DNA of 64,000 nt from Phascolarctos cinereus (taxonomy: Eukaryota; Chordata; Mammalia; Diprotodontia; Phascolarctidae). Positions 20,213 to 52,690 of the stretch are shown here, in pieces. The notes beneath the pieces were generated by a model that worked only from the letters and a program-made list of their open reading frames with translations, had not been told where the DNA came from and did not search any database. The translations under genes were made by a program, and so were the position numbers. The stretch lies in assembly GCF_002099425.1 (NCBI RefSeq), contig NW_018344125.1:5451001-5515000 (forward strand). The letters run 5' to 3'. Within the stretch, counting starts at the first letter, position 1. The number at the start of each line of letters is the position of its first letter.

Positions 20213-22515
20213 GTATGGAGCACTTGTGTGACAGGAGACTCATACAGGGTATGGGGCACTTGTGTGGCATGGAGCACCTGGAGATTGTGGGGCACATGTA
20301 AGGTGTGGGACACTTATTGGCATGTGGTACTTGGAGAGTGTAGGACAAATTTAGCATATGGAACAAGTGTGTGGCTTGGGGAACATATAGGGGAGTGGGA
20401 GTTGTGTATGACAAGAGGCATCTGAAGTATGTGGAGCACAGAGAGGATGTGTGGTACTTGTGTGGCAAGTGGTACCTGGAGGGCACGGGGAACATAGAGG
20501 CTGTGGGGCACTTTCCTGAAAAGAGTCATATGGAGTATATGGGGCACATAGAGAGTGCAGGGGACCAGTGTGGCAAGAGGCACCTGGAGCATGTAGGGCA
20601 CATAGGATTTGGGAAATTTGTGTGGCATGGGGCACCTGGAGGGAATGGGGCACACATAGGGTGTAGGGTCCTCGTGTGGCATGGGGCATCTGGAGGATGT
20701 GGGGGACATAGAGGGAACAGGGTTCTTGTGTGGCATGGGGCATCTAGAGGATGGGGGGCACAATAGGGTATAGGGTTCTTAGTGTGGGAGTGGCATCTGG
20801 AGGATGTGGGGCACACATAGGGTGTAGTGTTCTTATGTGGCACGGGACAGATATCTAGAGGATGTGGGAGACATATAGGGTGTGGGACACCTATGTGGCA
20901 TAAGGAATCTAGAGGATATGGGGTACACTTAGAGTATAGGGCTCCTGTGTAGCATGGGACACCTGGAGGATGTGGGGCACACATAGGGTGTAGGGTCCTT
21001 GCGTGGCATGGGGCATCTAGAGGATGTGCAGCATACATAGGGTAGAAGGTTCTTGTGTGGCACGGGGCATCTGGAGGATGTGGGGGACATGGAGGAAATA
21101 GGGTTCTTGTGTGGCATGGGGCATCTACAGGATGGGGGGCACAATAGGGTGTAGGGTTCTTAGTGTGAGAGTGGCATCTGGAGGATGTGGGGCACACATA
21201 GGATGTAGGGTTCTTGTGTGGCATGGGGCATCTAGAGGATGTGGGGCACACACATATTATGGGACGCTTGTGTAGCATGGGGCATCTAGAAGATGGGGGG
21301 CACAATGGGGTATAGGGTTCTTAGTGTGGGAGTGGCATCTGGAGGATGTGGGGCACACATAGGGTGTAGCGTTCTGTAGCATGGGGTATCTAGACAATGT
21401 GGGGCACACATAGGATGTAGGGTTCTTATGTGGCACGGGACAGATATCTAGAGGATGTGGGAGACATATAGGGTGTGGGACACCTGTGTGGCATAAGGAA
21501 TCTAGAGAATATGGGGCACACTTAGAGTACAGGGCTCTTGTGTGGCATGAGACACCTGGAGGATGTGGGGCACACATAGGGTGTAGGGTTCTTTGTGTGC
21601 CATGCGGCATCTGGAGGATCTGGGGCCCATGTAGAATGTAGGGCTGTGTGGCATGGGGCACACATATGTTGTGGGACACCTGTATGGCATGGGGCATCTA
21701 GAGGATGTGGGGCACACATAGGGTATAGGGTTCTTTGTGGGTCATGGGACCCCTGGAGGATGTGGGGCACACATAGGGTTTAGGGTTGTGTGCCATGGGG
21801 CATCTAGAGGACATGTGGCATACATACAGCGTATAGAGTTCTTGTATGTCAAGGGGTATCGAGGATGTGGCGCCCATGTAGGGTGTAGGACATGTGTGGC
21901 ATGGGGCATCTAGAGAACGTCAGGCACACATAGAGGTAGGATACCTGTGTGCCATGGGGTACCTGGAGGGTATGGGGCACACATAGGACGTAGGGCTCTT
22001 TGTGTAGCATGGGGCATCGCAAGCACGTGGGGCACACATAGGGTGTAGTGTTCTATAGCATGGGGTATTTAGATGATGTGGGGTACACATAGGATATAGG
22101 GATCTTGTGTGGTATGGGGCACCCGGAGGATATGTAGCACACATGTAGGGCTCTTTGCGGGGCATAGGGCATCTAGAGTTTTGAGCACATATATGGTATG
22201 GGATACATACAGGGTGTAGGGCACTTGGATGATGTGAGACTTGTGGTTGGGGCATCTGGGGCACCTATGTGGCCTGGGCCACCTGAAGTATATGAGCCAC
22301 ATATAGAGTGGGGCACATAGATGACGTGGAGCACACATAGGGTATGACGAGCTTATGTGGGGCACATATAAGGTGTGGAGCACTTGTATGGCATGGGGCA
22401 CGTGGAAGGTACAGGGCACATGCAGGGAACATACAGTGTGCACCACGCATGGGAGCACCTGTATAGAATGTGGCACCTGGAAGACATGGATCACATAGAG
22501 GATGTGGGGCACTTG
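19766..22515. repeat. Hierarchical minisatellite (18/54/about 540 bp)
   Basis: About 2.75 kb of imperfect tandem repeat. The 54-bp unit is three related 18-bp subunits, each starting with a G run: GGGCATCTGGAGGATGTG, GGGCACACATAGGGTGTA and GGGTTCTTGTGTGGCATG. A larger block recurs: 20756 onward is repeated from about 21296 (540 bp = 10 units), with one unit gained in the second copy. The G-rich strand is always the plus strand. Edges are more diverged than the middle. Because 18 and 54 are multiples of three, long stop-free frames appear on both strands without being genes. Confidence 0.9.
20078..20213. repeat. TG/TA/TACA microsatellite inside the minisatellite
   Basis: A run of TG, TATG, CATA and TA repeats replaces a stretch of the minisatellite. 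The long (TA)n tract is likely length-variable. Confidence 0.9.
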
Positions 22516-23194
22516 GAAAAAGCATAGTGCCTGCATGAGGGATCCTAGCATTAAAGGGAAGCAGGGCAGAAAGTTCTTCTTTGGGGCTCTCATTGCAGAG
22601 CTGTGAGGTGAGGCCAAGCCAGAGCAAGACAGTCTCCCCACAAGGGCAGTGTGCTTGGGCTAGAAACTACTATTTTCTGGCTCGCCTTATTAGGTCACAG
22701 CTTTCTCATGGCCCTTTCACATCATCTCCTGCCCCTACTCTTCCTTTCTCCCATTTGCAGCTCAAGTTCCAAGACAAAAGAGATGATCTTAAGGATTCCC
22801 AAAAGGAATCTTGGGATAATTGTCCCACCAGAACCCAATCGGCATCCTCAGGTGATCCACCCTAACTTTCTCGTCACCTTAGTTTTCCTCACTTCTTGCG
22901 ATGGGTCCGACAAACTTTTCCAAGGGCAACAAAAGTAGATCCCCTTGAGCCGAAACAAACAACAGGATGCGGAGACACAGAGAATGCCCAGACCTCGGGG
23001 CTCACGACTGTGGAGGTGGTTATTACGGAAGCCCTGTCATTGATGAATGCAGCAAACTAGATGCAAGAGCTTTTCTGGCTTAACCTGTGGTGCCTGTTAT
23101 TATTTTTACTTTCCAAATACACATTTACTGTCTCGATGGATTTGGCTGTCCTATCTGGGCCTGAAGGCAGTGTTCAGATTGAGCTCTCAGCTCT
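22516..23194. other. Unassigned sequence
   Basis: No repeat family or gene was recognised. Open frames of 94 and 95 codons overlap at 22581-22938 in two frames; neither shows a known domain. Confidence 0.35.
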
Positions 23195-23345
23195 GTCACT
23201 AGGGATTATGGGTTTTGAGCTAGAAGTGACCTTAGACTTGGTGACCTTTGAGGTCCCTTCTAACTCCAAATCTGTAGGCCTATGTGTGACCATAGGCAAA
23301 TCGCTTTATGTATCTGGGCCTCATTTTCCCCATCTGCGAAATGTT
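23195..23345 (+). repeat. MIR/THER1-type SINE
   Basis: The phrases ttgaggtcccttctaactcc and gggcctcattttccccatct are typical of the 3' half, here rearranged and diverged. Confidence 0.55.
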
Positions 23346-23880
23346 GTTTATCCTTGTTTTTGAAGAGGACTAATGACATTACGGGGTGATCTATTAACTT
23401 GTGCACAAATTGGATTTAAGTGAGGCAGTCATCAGACTCACATTCTCTTCCAAAGTCATCCATGGAATCCAGGGGCACAAAAGTCAAGCTGACAGCAATG
23501 GCCCAGGATGTAGTGGATGACCTTGGCATCTTCGCTCGCCACACCACCTTCACGGCCATTGGATTAAATTGTTCCCATCTGCCCATTGTGCTAGGGAAGT
23601 CTTCACATGCTTGGGGTAGACATGGCCCCTAACTCACCAACCAGTTTGGGGTCTGGTAACCTACCCTCAACCAGGTTTATCCAGAACAGTTTATCAGGGT
23701 GTGGCTTCTGCACATGCTATAGCTTCTTGGAGGCCCAGGTGAGAGTTGGGTGACAGGTGGACACCAAAGGTGGATGAGCAGTCCTGAAAAGGGCTCAGCA
23801 GCCCTCAGAGGTGCTGGTGCTCCCTGATACCCCATACACTCCAATCTCTCTGCCAAGAAAACCCTAAATGGGGTCATAAA
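23346..23880 (+). repeat. Second marsupial SINE family and RTE-like tail
   Basis: Wording such as gaagaggactaatgacatta and ggatttaagtgaggcag is the reverse of that at 51120-51300 and 8930-9085. The right end contains ctgccaagaaaaccctaaat, like the RTE-tailed SINEs. Confidence 0.5.
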
Positions 23881-24394
23881 GAGTTGTATGTGACTAAAAA
23901 TGACTCAATATTATATGCAAAATGAGGTTATACTCATATACCTTTAAGCTCTAAATCCGAGTCTATGATAATTTAACTGGCAAGGGATTTCAAAAGGACA
24001 GTTGTGAGGACCTTCGAGAGGTCAGGAAGTTGGAAGTTACTTTGTTAGATTCATTGCACCAAGGAGTATCTGATAGTCTTGGTAGCCTCATTACATTTTG
24101 GTGCACATTTACATTACAAAAGTAAATGTGGTAGGCAAACATGACTATTTCCTCTGTTCCCAAATAACACATGGCACCCCAATTACCATGAAACAATCTT
24201 TGAATAACAGGGCCCTGGTTCTCATGCAGAACTTCCCCAAACAAGGGGCAATGATCCTTTTTTTTTAAACTCTAAAGAGTTCTCTTCCACATACTGATGG
24301 TTTCCCATTTGACCTTCTTGTTTTAGATTAGATTTGTGAAGTCACTGGTGTGCAAGGATCTGCCCATGGGGAAAGCCTGCACCGACTGCACTGC
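23881..24394. other. Unassigned sequence
   Basis: No gene or repeat was recognised. Confidence 0.35.
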
Positions 24395-24500
24395 CACTGA
24401 CTCTGTTACTTACAGACTTGGTTTCCTGGGGCACTTAGAGGTTAAGTGATTTGTCCAGAGTCATGCACCAGAGAACGACTGAGCCAGGATTCCCCTTCAT
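24395..24500 (-). repeat. MIR-type SINE fragment
   Basis: Antisense MIR wording: ttagaggttaagtgatttgt and ctgagccaggattcccc. Confidence 0.55.
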
Positions 24501-24699
24501 TAATCCACCTCATCATAATCAGCCTCAGTCTCTTCCTGGTTCTGCCCAGGCTCTTCCTATTAATAAGCTCACCTATTAAACTAAAGGGTTCCTTATACTG
24601 AATAATTCAGCTAGGCAGCAGGATTGATTGATCTTGGCTATTCCAAAAACTCCAGCTTCACTATTGAGGGAATAAGATGGGGTAGAAGAGGCTCTACAG

Positions 24700-24857
24700 C
24701 AGGGGTGGGGATAATGAGGCCTTTGACCGAGTCCAAACTTCACAGAACAAATCCCCTTAATAAAAGGATTTGTTCTGTAAAACATGGACTCAAAGGGCTG
24801 CACTTGAGGACCTAGAGGGCCACATGTGGCCTGGAGGCTGCAGATTCCCCACCTCTG
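24700..24857. mobile_element. hAT-like foldback MITE, left arm shortened
   Basis: It begins CAGGGGTGGGG and ends CCCCACCTCTG, but about 45 bp of the left arm are missing. Flanks CTCTACAG and TTCTAGTG match at 5 of 8 bases. Confidence 0.8.
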
Positions 24858-26236
24858 TTCTAGTGGCTAGCCCAGGGAGCAGGCCTGGGTACTGGGCATT
24901 TGCTTCTATAAAAAGAAATTCTGTTCTCAACCCCTGCCTCTTTAAAAAGTCTTTTGGTCCTGTACCAAGGAGCAAATTCTGAGAATGGTGGGAGGGTTAG
25001 AGGTGGCCTTTGCCTGGCCTAAATGCCATAGAAAGGAAATGGGCCACCCAAACAGTCTGGGAGTGGCTGGCTCTATATCAAGATAATTTTTTTCCACACT
25101 TGTCAGGAACCCCTAAATAAGGAAAAGCTACCAGAACCCTCAAGACCTTGGACACTGCTATCCACCTCTCCTTGAGATCAATGTCCCCCAGTGTCAAGAT
25201 TCAGAAGTAAAATTACTCTGAGGAGCTTCGGAGAGACAGAGAATGGGGGGACTGAAGAACCCCTCCAAGTTGGGGAGTCCTATCAGTTCCACACACCTTT
25301 GCTTTGCATTTCCAGAAGTAGGTTGCTGAACCTGGGGGCTGCTTATAGTCCCAAATTCCATTATACTGCCTTTAAATCAAATTATATAATTGTATTAATT
25401 TTGCTTCTTGAATTTTTGTAGAGGGTGTGGAATGAGGTCAACAGGGCTGATGTGGTGGGTTTGTTTTGCTGGACTACATTTATTTGTTACTGAGAAGGGC
25501 TCTACATGAAGGAAGGGAGTAAAGGAGATCGCTGGGAAGGGGCAGGAATGTAAAAGAGAAAACATTAAATAGAACAAAAGTCTTGCATACACCAAGCCCT
25601 TTTTGTGCAATTAAGGAGAACAAGGCACAGCTGTACAAATAGATAAGGGATAGAAACACTGTTTATGAAAGTTGGTTTGTGTTTAGACAGGTTTTATATT
25701 CAAATCAGACTTATTTGTGGCATCAATAACCAATCAAATCTTTTGTGTTTCATTTGGAATGTATTCCTGAATGGGCTGTCGTTAAAATTGAGTTTGTATT
25801 CTTTCTACATAGTCATCACCAATGGTGAAGGGATAGTGAAACTCTCCCTCCCAAGAGAGATCTCCCCACCACCATTTATTTGTCCCAGGACCAAGAAATA
25901 GGGAATGACTGTTCAAAAGCATGTTGAGTTCAGTGTCTTTTGAGGACTACATACATAATACAGTACAAAAAAACCTGATTTCTGTGTGGGTAGATCTTTC
26001 CAGGTTTGCAACTCAGTTCCTCTCCTTGCCTTAGGAGAAGCAAAGGTGAGCCATGCTTCTAGTACTCAGCTTGGCTAACTTGGCTGGTCTGTAGGGGACA
26101 GATCTCAGCATTCTCAAGGCCTGGTTCTTGCTCCTGACCTTTTAGGCTTAGGAAGACTTGACAGAGATTTTCCTCTCCCCTGGCAGGGCTTGTGGGAATT
26201 CAGGGCCAGGGACTGACTGAACATATGTACACACAA
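24858..26236. other. Unassigned sequence downstream of PRPS1
   Basis: Low repeat density. On the PRPS1 strand there are further AATAAA-like sites (for example near 25475-25485), so a long alternative 3' UTR cannot be excluded, but nothing else supports one. Confidence 0.3.
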
Positions 26237-26375
26237 GTGGACACTGGAGAAGGAAATGGCAAACCGCTCCAAGAAATCCTTGCCAAGAAAACCCCATGAG
26301 CGGTATTGGCATGCTATGGTCCAGGGTGGGTCCTGAAGAGTTAGACACACAATTGAATGACTGAATAACACACAT
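26237..26375 (+). repeat. RTE-like SINE tail
   Basis: Only the tail is present: ggagaaggaaatggcaaacc, ccaagaaaaccccatgagc and gagttagacacacaattg, in plus orientation. Confidence 0.65.
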
Positions 26376-27544
26376 GCAAAAATAATAAACTCAAAGTGCT
26401 TTCAAAGTAAATTTAATTCCTTCATTGAAGTCTCATGGTTGAATAGGAATGCCAACATCAGTCACTTTGGTTCAATGCTGGCTAACAGCTCAGCAGCAAA
26501 GCACCAGGAAGCTACAGCTGGAGCAGCAAGGAATCTGCTCAAGCCTTCTGCTAGAGATAAATGCCAGCATGGGCACTCACTGCAGACTAGCTTGTTCTAC
26601 AGTTCTTTCTATAAATCTCCCCTTTAACAGGAGCATCTGTTTACCGGCGCCCAAGAAGACCCAAGAAAATGCAAATGAAGTTCTTTTAATTCAACAAAGT
26701 CTCCAAGATCTAAAAGCTCACAAGGTCTGATAAACCCTGACACCCACCATCTATCAGTCAGAATTCTTTCAATGTTCATTCCTGAGAAAACCTCATTCAG
26801 TCTCTGAGCACACCAAGTCACAAAATGCTACAGCCTCCTACAGAAGGGTCTTCTTCTTCCCATGTTATCATAGTTAATGCCTATTGCCAGTTGGACAGTC
26901 AACCTTGGAATCAAAAGTGATGACATTTTTGGTGACATTTTTCCTCCCTCCACAGCCCAAGTCATGGTGGTGCCACTAATGGACAAAGAAGAGTATTTAA
27001 CTACAGAGGACAGAGCAATTCATTTTCTCATATTCCACTTGAGGCCTAAATTTTCTCTCCTTCCATAATTTAGATTTGGGGACAGGAAGAGAGGTGAACA
27101 GCAAAATATACTAATGATCAGGGTCAACTACTCTAAAGGAGGGATTAAAAATGCACCCTGCTCATACTTAGGGCCTCATAGATGTGAATGAGGAATTTCT
27201 GTGGAAAGGTAGAAATGGTTCTGAACGTAACCAAGGCCCATATTTTTTCACTCAGGGAGAAACCTCAATCTGTAAGTGTTGGTGGTTTAGAAGCAGAAGA
27301 TCTGGCCAAAGGGAAAAGCCACAAGGATGGAAGTGGCTCTAGTCATCACTGATTCCAAGGAATGCCAACTACAAGAGAACTCCCCTCCCCGACTAGTGGC
27401 CCGTTCTCACTCCTCACTCTGTAGCCTCTCAGTTTTGCTGGCCCCAAACTAACCTCTCAACAACTCCATAACTTTATAGTGTTGACATGTCACCCTTTCC
27501 CACATGGCTGGCTACCCCCTGGCCTTCCCTTTTAGTTTCTGTCT
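26376..27544. other. Unassigned sequence downstream of PRPS1
   Basis: A 93-codon frame at 26449-26730 shows no domain I know. No repeat was recognised. It may hold conserved non-coding sequence, which cannot be judged from one genome. Confidence 0.3.
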
Positions 27545-27665
27545 CAATGCTATCCAAGTGTTATGAGCCTTGTGAGCTCCTTGAGGGCAGGGCCTTGTCT
27601 TTTACCTTCTCCTCGTTCCCAGTGCAAAGCCCGACATACAGCAGGTAATTGAGAAATGCTGACTT
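27545..27665 (+). mobile_element. L2 LINE 3' end
   Basis: The phrase gagctccttgagggcagggc followed by tgtct and a terminal gaaatgctgacttgg is the L2 3' end. Confidence 0.6.
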
Positions 27666-27736
27666 GGTAGCCAGGAATGCCATGGCTGGGGTAGTCTGGG
27701 GCTCTTGCTATGGCCTGACACTAGCACAGTTTAATT

Positions 27737-27763
27737 TTTATTTAGGTTTTGCAGATTTTTATT
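27737..27763 (-). terminator. PRPS1 candidate poly(A) signals
   Basis: Two AATAAA hexamers on the minus strand, at 27763-27758 and 27742-27737, lie about 340-365 bp beyond the PRPS1 stop. This would give a short 3' UTR of about 0.4 kb; a distal site further left is possible. Confidence 0.55.
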
Positions 27764-28102
27764 TTTAAACAAATAAACCAACCAACCAGAACTGCTGAAG
27801 TTTGCATGCGTAGTGGTGCATCTGCCCCGTCCCCTCCCCCTGCCTCCCTCCCCTCCCAGCCCTCACCCTCCCACCTGGAATTCTATGGTGGATGCATCGG
27901 GCCTGCTCTCCACAGAGTTAAGAGTGAAAGCTGAAAGACCCACTTAAGACTAACGAAAGAAAGTGGAGCCCCAGGAAACTGGATGTGAGCAAAAAATGTG
28001 GGGAGCAGGATGAACAAGCAGGGATTTCTACTGAACTTTTGTAATATACCAAATAATCACTGGCTTAGCAAAGAAAAGCCTCCAAAGTGAAAAGTGGAAA
28101 AA

Positions 28103-48440
<20,338 letters not shown>

Positions 48441-48461
48441 TCAGCACGACGCCTCGGCCAT
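48441..48461 (-). promoter_or_regulatory. PRPS1: Short upstream reading frame in PRPS1 5' UTR
   Basis: ATG GCC GAG GCG TCG TGC TGA encodes MAEASC and lies 126 bp before the main stretch's ATG. The context CAAGATGGCC partly matches the TISU/YY1 element. Whether it lies in the transcript depends on the unmapped start site. Confidence 0.45.
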
Positions 48462-48486
48462 CTTGCCTTCCCGCCAGGCGCGCGCG

Positions 48487-48629
48487 TTCTTATATTGTAT
48501 ACCGGCTCGGGGGGGCGGAGCCCTAGGTGCGGGTTCGGCCTCCGCCTCTGCCTATTGGTCATCTGGTAGCGAGAGGCGGTGCCCTCTCTGTGGCCCCACC
48601 CCTTCTCGGGGCACTTTACCACCGATTGG
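48487..48629 (-). promoter_or_regulatory. PRPS1: PRPS1 core promoter
   Basis: On the minus strand, in order toward the gene: CCAAT at 48629-48625, CCAAT at 48558-48554, a GC box (GGGGCGG on the plus strand at 48512-48518) and the TATA-like TATAAGAA at 48494-48487. This predicts transcription start near 48455-48465. Confidence 0.6.
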
Positions 48630-48770
48630 CTGAAGAGCAGGGAGGGGGTGGGGAAGGCCAGACGCCGGCTCTCAGGCGGCAGAGTGAGGCGAGGGCGAAG
48701 TTGGCAGGTGAATCTGTGGGATGGAGGGGTGGGGAGGGCTGATGCGGCAATCTAGCGGATCACTTGGGCC

Positions 48771-49060
48771 AATCCCTCTCTGCGTGCCCTGGGGGCTCCT
48801 TCTTCAGCCCCAGACGTAGAACCTGGCCCACACGCCTGGTTTCTGTCAACAGTGAACCCCAAATTGAGGCATCGAAGCAGAAGCCACCTGTTTCTGCAGA
48901 TCCCGGGGGAGTCGGGGGGGAAAAACATTTTGGAAAAGACCGATTAATGTAGCCCTTGTTTGTAGCAGCCGAGCAAAATGCAAAGCAATATGGAGGGAAA
49001 TGCCACGCACTTATCAAGGGAAGCTATTTGTTGTGAAAATAAGAGAATGTAAACTCCTCG
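48771..49060. other. Upstream flank, unassigned
   Basis: No repeat or gene was recognised between the CpG island and the first upstream SINE. Confidence 0.4.
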
Positions 49061-49318
49061 AGGCAGCTAGATGGCTCAGTGGGAGGCAGCTAGGTGGTGC
49101 AGTAGATAGAGTGCAGGGCCTAGAGTCAGGAAAACCTGGATTCAAATATGACCTCAGACACTTCCTGGATGTGTGATCCAGAGCAAGTCACAGTCACCCT
49201 GTTTGCCTCAATTTCCTCAGCTGGAAAATGAGCTGGAGAAGGAAATGGCAAATCACTCCAGTATCTTTACTAAGAAAACCCAATGGACAGCATTGGTGTG
49301 TACCCCACAACAATGAAG
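49061..49318 (+). repeat. MAR1-type SINE with RTE-like tail
   Basis: Head (a partial duplicate of the first 20 bp is present), CORE, MIR-like link and RTE-like tail (gagaaggaaatggcaaatca) in sense orientation. Confidence 0.85.
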
Positions 49319-49424
49319 CTCCTGGTGGGGTGGGAACTGATTCAAATTTGCTTAATTACTTGTTGATGCTTAATTACTTGTTGGTTGATTTATTGAATGC
49401 ACCAAAATACCATTTTCTGACCTT

Positions 49425-49540
49425 GAGTTAGTCCCTTCCCATCCCCCACCTTGAACTTATTTCCTGCCCTGTAAAATGAAGCGTTTAGACTACACAGCCT
49501 CTGAGGTTCCTGCCACCGCTAGACCTAGACCCTAGACCTA
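49425..49540 (+). repeat. MIR/THER1-type SINE fragment
   Basis: The phrases gtaaaatgaagcgtttagac and cagcctctgaggttcc match other THER1-like copies. Confidence 0.6.
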
Positions 49541-49789
49541 TTATTTCACTGGTATGGAGAGACCTCCTTGCTGAGCAGGTTCCTTCCACCAATGTGGGTG
49601 GATGGGTACCTTGGCTTTAAGTTAGTGTTAGAGGGCAGAATCCAGCCACGTCAGACCCACAACACTCCAGAGTGAAACCCAAACCAGATGAAAATGTAAT
49701 TGGGAAATATTTAACAAAATGAAAATACAATAGAACATAGACAATTTTGAGGCTCTTGTTTGATGCCACTATTGTAGAGGTATATGAAG

Positions 49790-49905
49790 GGGCAGCCTTG
49801 GAGTCAGGAAGACCTGAGTTCAAATGTGGCCTCAGACACTTGATACTTACTAGCTGTGTGACCCTGGGCAAGTCACTTAACTCCAATTATCTCGCTAAAA
49901 AAAGA
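49790..49905 (+). repeat. MAR1-type SINE with internal deletion
   Basis: The head joins directly to tggagtcaggaagacctgag, omitting about 28 bp of the usual head. Confidence 0.85.
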
Positions 49906-51119
49906 AATGGGACCTGAACCCAAGTCTTTCTGGCTTGGAGTCTGGCTCTCTAGCCCTTATGAAGCCATTTTGTCTTTCAATTTTTAAAAATTGAGATGAT
50001 AGATATAAAACATCCTGTAAACTGTAAAAACACATACAAAATGCCAGGATGCCCTGAGCTAGCCCCACAGCCTTGTGGAATCCAGGGAGAAAGTGCCCCT
50101 GCATAAGCCTGGAACTTCAGCTATCATCTAGTTCTGTGCTATCAGTTATTATCAACTTATAAAATCACAAATTTACATTTTCTGTGGATTATATTATATT
50201 TTTGTTTTGCCAAATATTTCCTGATTACATTTGGATCTGGGTCAGACAGCACTCAGGGGTGTTGGATTCAACTTGAATTTGACACTTCTGATTTAGACTA
50301 ACCTCCCAACTTTCCAGATGTGAAAACTGAGGCCCAGACAGGTTAAGCAACTTTCTCTAGGTGAACTCTGGTCTTCTGACTCTCAGTGGAATAACGTTTT
50401 CCACTGTGCCATACTACCCCAAACAAGAGGCCCTCCCTGTGCTGTCAAAATGAGATGGGAGGAGATCGGGGAGCCAGAGAGCCTGGGCCCTTGCTGTGAT
50501 GTTTTTTACCCCTCCCATTCATAACATTATCAAATCTAAGTTGTAGGAAAGGAGTATAGAGAAGTACTTGTTTTGTGGAACACCCAAAGCCTTCTGGTTA
50601 AGAGACTTGACAGAGCAATGCCCTTCTGTGATGCCATTAATTCCACAAAATTCTAACAGTGTGACTTGGGGGGGAGGGGGGTTCTGAACCTGTGAATTCC
50701 TCAGTGTCTTCCTGTTGGACAAGAGTTGTCTGGTACCACTAAGACATCTTGTGATTTGTTTGTGGTTGCACAGCTAAGTATGTGTCAGGGACAAGACTTG
50801 AACCCAGGTTCTCCTCACTCCTGACTCTTTCTTTGATCTTGCTTCTTATGAGACTGTGAAATTTCAAAAGATATCTTGGGATTTACGGACTAGATTTCTT
50901 TCTTAAGGACCAAGTCTTAAACCCAAATCACTCTGGCTCTCATTGATTGGCCAACCCTCACTTGGTCATTGTTTGGGCCCTGAAGGCTCAGAATGTGTGT
51001 AAATAGCAATTGTTTCTGTTTTGGCCAAAAACTCTGAGGGTCTTCACCTCCCAAATTGATTTTTTTTGACTAGGTAAAAGAGGCCATTCATTCTGTCATT
51101 TCTTACCTAGCCTTAAGGG
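49906..51119. other. Mostly unassigned, with MIR fragments
   Basis: Antisense MIR-like pieces at about 50300-50430 and 50735-50830. The remainder is unassigned. Confidence 0.4.
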
Positions 51120-51300
51120 GAGCCTTCTTCAGTTGTCCTGATGGATAGATATCTGGTCATTGGACCCAGGTGGCTCCAGAGGAGAAGTGAGTCTGGTGAC
51201 TTTGAACAGCCCTGCCTCACTTAAATCCAATTCATTTGCAAGTCTCCAGCATCACCTTCCTGATGTCATGGTCCTCTTAGAGAATGAAGTACAAACAACA
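51120..51300 (-). repeat. Second marsupial SINE family, antisense
   Basis: The wording cacttaaatccaattcattt and gatgtcatggtcctcttag is the reverse of the copy at 23346. Family not named. Confidence 0.55.
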
Positions 51301-51880
51301 GCTTAGGTGAGTCTGGTCCTGTAAATGCTCATTCGGGAAAGTCACTATATAAATCTTTGAACACAAAGTAGGGTTATGGCAGAACAAGATTTCTCCAAAG
51401 TGGAATTACTGAAGAGCGTTGGTATTGTTTCACTGCCCAGCTGGAAAGAACTAGACTGTTCTTTCCAATGCGCCCAAGTGCCACCTTGGCACAACTTCGA
51501 GAGGTTGGGCCAATTACCATCTTGCAAATCTTTCAAAATTCCAGGCAGAATTCCAGTTTAAGGAGCTGGGGGGAGGGGTGCATAAATTAATATATGATTT
51601 CAAATTTATTAAAATGGAATGCCATTGCCACAGTCTACGTTACATGTCCTTCAGCCTATTCCCAGTCAAATCAGAGATTCTAGATGGACCCATAGCAATG
51701 AGATTCGGAGTAGGGGAAAGGGGCCAAAATAAAGTAGAGCCCAAGGCTATTTAGTCACATGAGCATCTCGTGTCTCCCAGGACAAAAGGGTTAGGGACAA
51801 GGAAAGATGGTGGCAGAGCAGGGAAATTGGGGTTTGGAAGAAAATCTGGTGTCTGTCTCTGAGACAAGGTCAAAGATTAT
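51301..51880. other. Unassigned sequence
   Basis: No repeat or gene was recognised. Confidence 0.35.
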
Positions 51881-52479
<599 letters not shown>

Positions 52480-52690
52480 GAAATCTTGGTCAGTAATGGT
52501 TTGGACCAAATGGCCTTTTGGGTCCCTTCCAACTCAGTGCTTCTTTTTGATCTGGATTTGGAGTCAGAGAGCCAGGATTCAAATCCTGTTTCTTTCTGAA
52601 ACTTGGAATTTGTGTGGGCCTCATTTTCCTCTTCTGTAAAATAAAGACCATAATCTCTAAAGTCCTTATCAACTCTAAAACTGAGATGCT
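52480..52690 (+). repeat. MIR/THER1-type SINE pieces
   Basis: Two THER1-like phrases (ttttgggtcccttccaactc and gggcctcattttcctcttct) in sense orientation. Confidence 0.6.

Noticed and set aside
20078-20213. CRISPR-like or other regular spaced repeat
   Set aside because: It is simple TA/TG microsatellite sequence; there are no unique spacers of constant length.
20034-21697. Long Cys/Pro/His-rich minus-strand frames (up to 259 codons) as secreted repeat proteins
   Set aside because: They lie wholly in the minisatellite, occur in several frames and on both strands, and are explained by a repeat period divisible by three. No signal peptide or splice structure was seen.
26449-26730. 93-codon frame, considered as a small G-protein gamma-like retrocopy
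   Set aside because: The expected C-terminal CaaX and conserved core residues are not seen. The resemblance is too weak to support.
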